Assembly (NCBI GenBank): GCA_019114445.1
Contig: DXFL01000015.1
Span: forward strand, 1 to 64,000
Direction: 5' to 3'
Source of the DNA: Candidatus Barnesiella excrementigallinarum
GTDB lineage: Bacteria; Bacteroidota; Bacteroidia; Bacteroidales; Barnesiellaceae
DNA length: 64,000 bases
Below are positions 53,932-61,462 of this stretch, piece by piece. The translations under genes were made by a program, and so were the position numbers. The notes beneath the pieces were generated by a model that saw only the letters and a list, made by a program, of their open reading frames with translations, was not told the origin of the DNA and searched no databases. The first letter of the stretch is position 1, and every line of letters starts with the position of its first letter.

Positions 53932-55086
53932 TTACACCACCCGTTTCAACTCTATTCTGAATGTGGTACCCTTACCTACTTCCGACTCTTTTACATAAAT
54001 GCGACCGGCATGATACTCCTCGATGATTCGTTTTGCCAATGTCAAACCAAGACCCCACCCCCGCTTTTTGGTCGTATACCCGGGATTGAAAACCGTTTTA
54101 AAGTTCTTGCGGGCAAGGCCCTTGCCCGTGTCTTTTATATCGATATAGATTTGCTGTTTCTCCGAAGTCATATACACATCTATCCGACCTTCGCCATTCA
54201 TGGCATCGACGGCATTCTTACACAAGTTCTCGATAACCCATTCGAAAAGCGAGAGGCAGACCATAGCCCCCTCGGCATCGGCGGGCAGATGCGTCGTTAT
54301 CTGGACTTTGTTCGAAACCCGACGACGCATATATTCCGTGGCATTTTCGAGAATTTCGTTTACATAGACCAATTCCATTTCGGGCTTCGATCCAATTTTC
54401 GAAAAACGTTCGGCAATGACCGAAAGGCGCTTTACATCTTTGTTCATATCCGATAACAAAGAGCGGTCAACCCCCGATGCCTCCAATAAATCCATCCACG
54501 CCATTAGCGACGAAATGGGTGTACCCAACTGGTGTGCCGTCTCCTTCGACAATCCCACCCACACTTTATTTTGCTCGGCTTTTTTCGTACTCATCAACGC
54601 GAAATAGACAATAAGGAGAAAAAGCACCATTATTCCCAACTGTATATAAGGATAGTACGACAACCGTTTCAACAGGATAGAGTCGTCGTAATACAGATAC
54701 TGTTTTTCGTTATCGCCCAAATTTATCTCGATAAAATTCGAATTGGCTTTCAACCGATCCAATTTTTTTTGCAAATACTCTTCCGAATTGGTTTCGGGCA
54801 AATTCAAATTCACATATTGATTTATTGTCCCGTCATTATCGACAATAATCGCCGGTATCGAAGTATTGCTCTGAATCACTTTCAAGATCAACTCCATACT
54901 CATCTCGGTATTGTCGCTGGCCAACTCGCGGGTTGCTTCGGCCCAAATTTCCATCTTCTTCCGCTCCTCGATCGAGAGGTCCTCTACAAGGTCGTTCGAC
55001 ACATAGAGAAATGCGCCTATCAACAAAACCGAAATTAACAGAAAAACCAATTTCCCCTTTTGCCGGGCATCATAAATATTCTGCAT
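53932..55086 (-). CDS. Membrane sensor histidine kinase
   Basis: 384 residues. Two membrane spans (about 12-29 and 142-163) enclose a periplasmic sensor region. The H-box is SKETAHQLGTPISSL (His near 186). The ATPase part has N-box ENLCKNAVDA, G1 DTGKGL and G2 GWGLGLTLAKRI. No HAMP domain is obvious. No response regulator lies next to it, so the partner is elsewhere. Downstream of it (53765-53931) no gene is seen. The signal sensed is unknown. Confidence 0.9.
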   Translation of the reverse strand: MQNIYDARQKGKLVFLLISVLLIGAFLYVSNDLVEDLSIEERKKMEIWAEATRELASDNTEMSMELILKVIQSNTSIPAIIVDNDGTINQYVNLNLPETNSEEYLQKKLDRLKANSNFIEINLGDNEKQYLYYDDSILLKRLSYYPYIQLGIMVLFLLIVYFALMSTKKAEQNKVWVGLSKETAHQLGTPISSLMAWMDLLEASGVDRSLLSDMNKDVKRLSVIAERFSKIGSKPEMELVYVNEILENATEYMRRRVSNKVQITTHLPADAEGAMVCLSLFEWVIENLCKNAVDAMNGEGRIDVYMTSEKQQIYIDIKDTGKGLARKNFKTVFNPGYTTKKRGWGLGLTLAKRIIEEYHAGRIYVKESEVGKGTTFRIELKRVV

Positions 55087-55385
55087 AATTATTATGTATA
55101 TATATATGAACGACCTTTATCCTCAATTATTATCTATATGTATCATTCTCATTCGAAACTGCCCATCTCAGGAAAAGAGGCAAAAGACAAATTCCGTTTC
55201 GTGCCCTTTCACCCGAATAGCCACCATGACTTGACGAACGACTACCGGGAACTGTTAAAGAATCGGGGGGGGCTGTGGCCACGCCACAATACAACCGACA
55301 ACGGATCCATCAAATGCGTAGGACAAGAAGGGAGGAGGGGAAGGGAAAACCTTTCTTATTTTAAATATAGTAATACATTATATTC
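55087..55385. other. Intergenic gap with no supported gene
   Basis: About 300 nt between the histidine kinase start and the Crp/Fnr stop. A plus-strand open frame spans most of it (about 55,060-55,389), but its composition is not protein-like and no family was recognised. It may hold the kinase promoter and a decayed gene. Confidence 0.5.
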
Positions 55386-55997
55386 TTAGGAGAGTATATA
55401 TCCTCTGTTTTCTTTTTTAAGAACACCTTGATTAACCAGTTGCAGTATGGCTCTTGAAAGGGACGGACGAGCCACCCCAAGAATAAAAGCAGCTTCTTGA
55501 AGATTTTGTATAATCCCGTTTTGTTCGATATAACTTAGAATCCTCGATGAAAGTGTTTGCAAGGCAAATTCGTTCAGGCGCTTGCTTAAAAACATACTAT
55601 GGTCAGAGATTACCGTCAAGTAATTTCGCAAAACCAAAGAATCTTCTTCTATAATTCTTAAAATGCTATTCCGGTTTACGATCCAAAGGCTACAATTACT
55701 ATTAGCCAATATTGTAATGGGGAATATGCCTTCGGAACTGAATATAAAGGAAGATGCCAAAACATCGGGAGCAGACAACGTATCTAATGTAAATTCCTTA
55801 CCCTCTTCACTAATCATTTTTGCATAAACACTGCCTTCGCACAAGATATATAGCGAACGGCAAGCATTCCCTTGCATGGCAATGGTATCTCCTTTTTTAT
55901 AGTGCACATACCTGCTGGGAAAATCATGCATGATTTTTTCGATAGTTTCTTTATTTCCACCCTTAAATAAGGGCATTTCATAAATATTATTATTCAT
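55386..55997 (-). CDS. Crp/Fnr family transcription regulator
   Basis: 203 residues. An N-terminal cyclic-nucleotide-binding-like beta-roll (about 10-120, with YKKGDTIAMQGNACRSLYILCEG) leads through a long dimer helix to a C-terminal Crp-type winged helix (about 150-200, NLQEAAFILGVARPSLSRAI as the helix-turn-helix). There is no N-terminal cluster of cysteines, so an oxygen-sensing Fe-S Fnr is unlikely. The ligand is unknown. It is divergent from the surface operon at 56262-63763, and an inverted repeat of Crp/Fnr type lies in between. Confidence 0.92.
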   Translation of the reverse strand: MNNNIYEMPLFKGGNKETIEKIMHDFPSRYVHYKKGDTIAMQGNACRSLYILCEGSVYAKMISEEGKEFTLDTLSAPDVLASSFIFSSEGIFPITILANSNCSLWIVNRNSILRIIEEDSLVLRNYLTVISDHSMFLSKRLNEFALQTLSSRILSYIEQNGIIQNLQEAAFILGVARPSLSRAILQLVNQGVLKKENRGYILS

Positions 55998-56042
55998 TGT
56001 AACTGATTATATAATTCAATAATTTATCGATTTTTCCCCGGT

Positions 56043-56056
56043 GTAACAAATGTTAC
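56043..56056. promoter_or_regulatory. Crp/Fnr-type operator
   Basis: GTAACA and TGTTAC separated by AA form a perfect 6+6 inverted repeat. It is centred at 56049.5, about 41 nt upstream of the start site predicted from the -7 element at 56079-56086. It takes the place of the -33 element, as in class II activated promoters. Confidence 0.65.
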
Positions 56057-56078
56057 CGATTATGACCATACAATCTGA

Positions 56079-56086
56079 TACTTTTG
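56079..56086 (+). promoter_or_regulatory. -7 element of the surface-operon promoter
   Basis: TACTTTTG fits TAnnTTTG. No TTTG lies 19-21 nt upstream; the Crp/Fnr-type repeat is there instead. Leader to the first ATG (56262) about 170 nt. Confidence 0.6.
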
Positions 56087-56261
56087 CAGCGGTCAAAAAG
56101 ATTTAAGCAATTCTTAGGGTACAATTATACTTGGTATTTCAATAGGTGACATCGTGCTGACATATTTAACAACCCAAATTACCCATTTTGTTCTGTTTAA
56201 TCTCTTTTTTTTACTAAAAATATATCTATAACAAGTATAGAATAAGAAAGTGTTCATAAAA

Positions 56262-58169
56262 ATGAGAAATATAATTTATCTCTTTTTGATAAGTATAGTT
56301 CTTCTTCCGGCTTGCGTAGAAGAAGATTATTTGGATTCGGTTTCTTCGGGAAATGCTTTTGGCGATTTTTCTTTTCTGTTGGTACACGAAGAATATGCCG
56401 AGGGACAGCCGGTAAAAAGTCTAAGAGAAGGTGGGCAAACATTATCGCCCTCCAACAAAGAGGCAAGGCAAACCCTGTCGAATTACGATAAGGTAGAGTT
56501 TGTTGTCGTCGATGAGAACGGGAATAAAGTGACTGGCGTAAAAGGATTATATGATAAAAACACTTCTAATATGAGCTTAGAAGGTTTGCATGAAGGCTCT
56601 TATAAAATTCTTATTCTTGGAATGAAGGGCGACATGACAGCAGATCATGCAACCATAAACAGGATCAATCATATATCGGAAGTATGGCTTTCATTTCCCG
56701 AAGACTTGGCAAAACCCTTAGAATGCGAATATTTCTATTCGGCAACCCCATTTACCGTAAGAAAGGTTTTCACCTCTGACGGTTATGAATTAGTTACCGA
56801 GATTTCTGAACAGATAGTACAACATAGGATTGTCGGCAGAATGGATTTCATTTTCTCGTACAATAATCCATACGTCAGAACTGCCGTCACATCAAACACA
56901 ATTGTATTAAATACAAATAGCAGATTTTATACTCAAATATCGGGAGAGGGTATCTTTTCTGGCGAAAGCAATGGCGAAATGAGGGTTTTGGATATGTCTG
57001 AACATACAGAATACTTATTTATGCCAACGGTCGAAGGAAGTTCGGTCAAAGGGGATATAACCATGTTTACACGTGATTATCGGGCGAATGCGGTAAAACG
57101 CTTGTATAACTTTGATTTAGAGTCGGTTGTCGATAATTACATAGGCCGGGTCGAGATAAATGTCGTACACCCCGACGATGAGATGGGAACCATGTTTATT
57201 ACCCATCGGGCGTATGTCGAAGGGCAACATAGCCTCATTTTGCAAGACGACGAACCCCATACCATATATACCGATAAAACCCTTCGTAATTTCAACACGT
57301 CCAGACCATTACAGCTCTCCGTAACCAGTGAGGGGCAATTTCATGCCCGGTTTTACTCTCCACGAAGCCTTAGCAATGTCCTTGTAAAAGCGCGTATTCC
57401 TTCTGTGGGAAATGAGTATATAGATTTAGCTTATTTCGATAGTATCCCGGCTTTTGCCGATTTCTATGAAGAAATTCCAGTGATCAAAAAAGACCGGTAT
57501 TACCGGTCTGAATCGGGAAGGATTGTCAAAATGCCCGTAATGCACGCCGATGATTTTTCGGGAATTGAATTTAAGATAGAATCCAACGACCCGTATCTGG
57601 AAAAACTAAACGATATCATACACGGGTGGAATATACGATTCCACCTTTATGACGGCGACCCCACCAAACCCGATGGAGGTCCCGTAGGGAACTGGATGGG
57701 AATTAGGCCCGTACACTGCCGCGAAGCGGTAGCCTTCTTCTTGAATTTCACCTATATGATCGATATGCCCGAACACGAAGAGATATTGAGGGCGAATGAA
57801 GACCGATTGTACGGTAACGGAGGTGTAGAGGACAAAGTAACGGCCGATATCGTATTACAACAGATGAGACAAGAGCGCACCCTGAATGTCGGGCTGGTAT
57901 ATCCGGGGCATGGCGTTATCGGGCTTGGCGGAGGCTCTGCTTTCGGAGCCTATCAACCGGGTTGGCTCAATCACTACACCGACACTTACGCCTGTGAGAT
58001 TATGTTCCATGAGCTTGGCCATGTGATGGGATACAGCCATGACAGCTCGTTTACCTATGGCCCCTGGGCACAGGAACTTATGAACCATTTCTACGTAGAG
58101 CATCTGAGCGATATGCCTATCGACTCGCCCAGCTACCTCGATAGTAAAAAAAACCCGAATCTATATTAG
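56262..58169 (+). CDS. Zinc metalloprotease lipoprotein of the metzincin type
   Basis: 635 residues with lipobox LLPAC near 14-18. The N-terminal part (about 20-330) is beta-rich and resembles Mfa/FimB-type subunits (VEFVVVDENGNKVTGVKGLY, IEINVVHPDDE-like strand VEINVVHPDDEMG). The C-terminal part holds the zinc motif HELGHVMGYSH (near 583-593, HExxHxxGxxH) followed by Asp, with a likely Met-turn in ELMNHFY. This fits the lipoprotein metalloproteases described in Bacteroides (BF0631 type). It is probably exposed on the surface. The start is the ATG at 56262; a GTG at 56250 would add four residues before the signal peptide. It is the first gene of a four-gene operon; the next starts 17 nt later. 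Confidence 0.85.
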   Translation: MRNIIYLFLISIVLLPACVEEDYLDSVSSGNAFGDFSFLLVHEEYAEGQPVKSLREGGQTLSPSNKEARQTLSNYDKVEFVVVDENGNKVTGVKGLYDKNTSNMSLEGLHEGSYKILILGMKGDMTADHATINRINHISEVWLSFPEDLAKPLECEYFYSATPFTVRKVFTSDGYELVTEISEQIVQHRIVGRMDFIFSYNNPYVRTAVTSNTIVLNTNSRFYTQISGEGIFSGESNGEMRVLDMSEHTEYLFMPTVEGSSVKGDITMFTRDYRANAVKRLYNFDLESVVDNYIGRVEINVVHPDDEMGTMFITHRAYVEGQHSLILQDDEPHTIYTDKTLRNFNTSRPLQLSVTSEGQFHARFYSPRSLSNVLVKARIPSVGNEYIDLAYFDSIPAFADFYEEIPVIKKDRYYRSESGRIVKMPVMHADDFSGIEFKIESNDPYLEKLNDIIHGWNIRFHLYDGDPTKPDGGPVGNWMGIRPVHCREAVAFFLNFTYMIDMPEHEEILRANEDRLYGNGGVEDKVTADIVLQQMRQERTLNVGLVYPGHGVIGLGGGSAFGAYQPGWLNHYTDTYACEIMFHELGHVMGYSHDSSFTYGPWAQELMNHFYVEHLSDMPIDSPSYLDSKKNPNLY

Positions 58170-58186
58170 TAACCGTTTGATATACA

Positions 58187-60448
58187 ATGAATACAAAAAT
58201 ATTTTCATACACTTCGATATTTGTTTCAATATTCTTGGGGATAATCGGTTGTACCGAGAATCCCAATCTATTGGAACCGGGAAATTCTAAAACAATAACC
58301 GTAAGGTTATCATCAGACCATTTATCGGCAACAGGCGATGAATCTATTATTCATAATGTAACTGGTTATCGTTTTGTAAATGGCATACTCGAAGAGGTAA
58401 TCATACCCTCGCAGGCAGAAGTCGCCAATCTATACACTTTCGCGCCGGCCTCTTTTTCGGGAACATTATACATATTAAGCAATTCAAAATTATTGAAGGG
58501 CACCGAATCCCTTGTTCCCGAACACTCGACATTAGAGGATTTTCTCTCTATCGAAGGAAGCATAGAAGAAATGACAGGTGATGGTTTACTGATGACCGGT
58601 AAGACCAAACTCGAAGAATCCACTTCGGCTACCGTCCCGATGACACGAAGTATGGCAAAAGTAAACATCGAATCTCTTGAAAAAGGGGTACAGGTTCAAA
58701 AAGTAACCATTCGTAACTTGGCCGATAAAGGCTATGCCATAGCCCGGGAGAATATCGAAACTTCCATATCGGCTTCGGAATTTGATTTTACAAAAGATTA
58801 TGCCGATTCTCCCATCGAGAATACGAGCGAAACACTTTTGTATATTGCAGAGCAAGCAAACAATTCTCTTTTTGTCGAAGTGACCATTCAATTTGGAGGT
58901 GGGCTACACCTGCTTAAAGCACAACTTCCGTCTGTTATTCGAAGGAATGAGGTATATACCTTAAAAATCGATGGAAAAGGCGCCGATATGCAACTGGTTA
59001 TAGAATCCGAAGGTTGGGGAAGCGGGGCATCTACCGAATCGAAACCATCGATCAGAGGACTTGTCGATATGGATCATTCTATTTTTTCCGAAGGAGTTCG
59101 GGTGAACGAAACAAGAGATTCGGTCTTTGTCCCATATCATGGAAGCGATTTTATACTGGCACTTATGGCCGAAGCAGATGCTACGGTAACCATCGACGGC
59201 TCTGTGCCGGAAGTGGAAATAACCCGAAATTTAGGAAAAGGAAGAACCTCGTTAGAAAAAATAGCCGAATTTTCTGTTCGTAGCAGTTTGCGTATGCCCG
59301 GTAGAATACCAGAAAGAATTCACTTAGATATTTATGACACGGCTACCACAAACTTAGGCCGAGTTGTCCTTATCATCGATGCCAATCCTATAAGAGTAGA
59401 AGGTTCGATTCATTTTGATGAAGATGCAACCTGTGATTTCAAGGAGTATATCGAAGGTGAATTAGGAACAATCGGGTTACCCTCCAATAAGATTCTCAAT
59501 TTAGAATTTGACACCGATGAATCGGCATGGATGCAAGCGGCTGAAACAGAGGTCAAGTCGTCTGCCCGAACCGATATGTCATACAAGACTTATAGAATTA
59601 TCGGTGGGTGGAAACCCAATGACCCCAAAGCCGATGGAAGGGTTCAAGAAGGTAGGCTCGTCATCTCGGACGAGGACGGACGCAACAAGGAAATATACAC
59701 GATTCGAAGAATAAACTGGGGATTACCCGTGGTGAAAATAGGCGAAACATGGTGGTGCAAATACAATTTGCGGGGAAATGTAAAATCGTTTCAAGATCAA
59801 GTAACAATCCCCAACGACCCGGCGCCCCATCAGGAGCTGCTTTCCTACCTGACTTCTGTATCTGATGACGAACTTCTAAAACTATTGGGCGATCAGTATC
59901 AAGGTGGAAATAAACAAGGATTACCGCTAAGGCATGACGGAGCTGTATTTTATCACGAAGGAGTGGCAACACAAGCTCAAAATTTCGGGCTGTTGCCTCC
60001 GACAGAAATGGCTCCATACGGTTATCAAATCCCCGACTACGACGATTACCTGTTCTTTTCTAAAAGCGGGAACTTCAATCTTGGAGGAGTAGGTTCCCGA
60101 ACGTATCAAAACAGCAAAGGACAAGATATAAAAATTACGATCGTAGAAAGAGATGCCAATTTCTTGGGTCATAACTATGGGATTATATCGTTCTATGATT
60201 TTGAAATAGATGGAGCCCATTATCTCATTAATGGCTTGGGGCACCAATGGGATACCGTTCATGGAAATATCGCGAGAATGAACTTGCTCCTTGCAACTTA
60301 TGGGAACAGTAGTCAAACTTGGGTAATGGAAGGATATGCAAGCCAAGAAAAACCAAATCAAAATTGGATTAAATATGCGGCAAATAATGCAACCAAGACA
60401 AGACTGATAAGATGCATTAAAACTCCCGTAGAATATATTTACGATTGA
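58187..60448 (+). CDS. FimB/Mfa2-like lipoprotein with FISUMP-like C-terminal domain
   Basis: 753 residues with lipobox LGIIGC near 22. The N-terminal part (about 25-285) is of the FimB/Mfa2 type: YILSNSK-like strand (LYILSNSKLL), then MTRSMAKVNIESL, a second-domain opening, and RRNEVYTLKIDG as the closing strand. A middle domain follows (about 300-500, ending RIIGGWKPNDPKADGRV). The C-terminal domain (about 515-753) begins VVKIGETWWCKYNL, has APYGYQIPDYDDYLFF and ends LIRCIKTPVEYIYD. That layout (W-x-x-x-N-L opening, G-x-x-x-P in the middle, R-C near the end) resembles the FISUMP domain. The same two domains recur in the last gene of the operon. Role unknown, surface adhesion likely. Confidence 0.75.
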   Translation: MNTKIFSYTSIFVSIFLGIIGCTENPNLLEPGNSKTITVRLSSDHLSATGDESIIHNVTGYRFVNGILEEVIIPSQAEVANLYTFAPASFSGTLYILSNSKLLKGTESLVPEHSTLEDFLSIEGSIEEMTGDGLLMTGKTKLEESTSATVPMTRSMAKVNIESLEKGVQVQKVTIRNLADKGYAIARENIETSISASEFDFTKDYADSPIENTSETLLYIAEQANNSLFVEVTIQFGGGLHLLKAQLPSVIRRNEVYTLKIDGKGADMQLVIESEGWGSGASTESKPSIRGLVDMDHSIFSEGVRVNETRDSVFVPYHGSDFILALMAEADATVTIDGSVPEVEITRNLGKGRTSLEKIAEFSVRSSLRMPGRIPERIHLDIYDTATTNLGRVVLIIDANPIRVEGSIHFDEDATCDFKEYIEGELGTIGLPSNKILNLEFDTDESAWMQAAETEVKSSARTDMSYKTYRIIGGWKPNDPKADGRVQEGRLVISDEDGRNKEIYTIRRINWGLPVVKIGETWWCKYNLRGNVKSFQDQVTIPNDPAPHQELLSYLTSVSDDELLKLLGDQYQGGNKQGLPLRHDGAVFYHEGVATQAQNFGLLPPTEMAPYGYQIPDYDDYLFFSKSGNFNLGGVGSRTYQNSKGQDIKITIVERDANFLGHNYGIISFYDFEIDGAHYLINGLGHQWDTVHGNIARMNLLLATYGNSSQTWVMEGYASQEKPNQNWIKYAANNATKTRLIRCIKTPVEYIYD

Positions 60449-60498
60449 TATTGAAAATACCTATGATAAAATAAATGTTGAACTTTAACAAAAACTCA

Positions 60499-61389
60499 AT
60501 GATGAAAAAAAATCTTTTTTATGGAACATTCGCGTTTTTAGGCGTATTAGTATCATGTACAAATGATGATGCAACAACACCCACTTTACCCGATGAAGGT
60601 GGGAACAGAATTGTAAAAACTTCTATAACAAAATATGAAGGTATCGGACAAACCATAGAAAACGAAAACAAGATAACAGATATACAGGCTTGTATTTTTG
60701 AAGACGGGAAGATGACCCAAATTTATAACGATCTTATCCCCTCGGAGAGCAGCTTTGGCATACAAATCGAGAGACATGCCGGAACATTGTATGTATTGGC
60801 AAACACCAATGAGCAAATCAATTTGGAAGAACTGAAAAGTCAAGATATAACAGAGGAAGAGTGGCTGACAAAATGTATGACGATGAAAAACAATACACCG
60901 GTACATTTCTATTCGGGAAGTTTAAGTCTTAATGACATGAGTAACTCCCAGACTGTATTTCCTGTAAGTCTGAAAAGAGGTTTTGCCCGTTTTGATTTGA
61001 ATATAAGAACCGCCGGCGTAGCCTCTGTAAGCAGTATCACATTGAAGAACGCGGCCCAATCGGGAACCCTTTTCCCGGCCATAAGCGAATATACTCCAAG
61101 AGAAGCCACATTTAACGATATGACCGTCTCTTTCGATTCGCCTCTTACCAAAGATACTTCGGCTGTATTGTATGCGTATGAACAAGCAAAAGGGAATCTC
61201 GAAATAAGCGTAGATGTAATTATCGACGGGAAACATCATACCCTGACCAAAGCCCTTTCTGAAGACATCAAACGCAACACGATCTATACGATAACCGTGC
61301 GCAAAGATGTCATAGATGTAACAATCGAAGTCTCTTTTGACGAATGGGAAGAAGGAACCGATACCGAGTTTGTACCCCAAGCTCTCTAA
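60499..61389 (+). CDS. FimB/Mfa2-like lipoprotein
   Basis: 296 residues with lipobox VLVSC near 17. It has the two fimbrial-type sandwich domains only: GTLYVLANTNEQINLEEL closes the first, and SLKRGFARFDLNI opens the second. The end is KRNTIYTITVRKDVIDVTIEV and WEEGTD. These match the same strands in the next gene (SRNTVYSITLRKDVLDKDVQ and WKNGGD), so this gene equals the N-terminal part of its neighbour without the C-terminal half. Tandem duplication is the simple explanation. I chose the ATG at 60499 before KKNLFYG; an earlier ATG at 60475 adds eight residues. Confidence 0.78.
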   Translation: MMKKNLFYGTFAFLGVLVSCTNDDATTPTLPDEGGNRIVKTSITKYEGIGQTIENENKITDIQACIFEDGKMTQIYNDLIPSESSFGIQIERHAGTLYVLANTNEQINLEELKSQDITEEEWLTKCMTMKNNTPVHFYSGSLSLNDMSNSQTVFPVSLKRGFARFDLNIRTAGVASVSSITLKNAAQSGTLFPAISEYTPREATFNDMTVSFDSPLTKDTSAVLYAYEQAKGNLEISVDVIIDGKHHTLTKALSEDIKRNTIYTITVRKDVIDVTIEVSFDEWEEGTDTEFVPQAL

Positions 61390-61462
61390 TCGTATGAAAC
61401 TAAAAAGAGATGGGATATAGTCTGCCATTATCTTGTTATACATAGAAAAAGACATAGATGTG

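Noticed and set aside
55060..55389. 109-codon plus-strand frame between kinase and Crp/Fnr genes
   Set aside because: It overlaps the 5' end of the kinase gene and the 3' end of the regulator gene, and the sequence is not recognisable. A decayed gene cannot be excluded.
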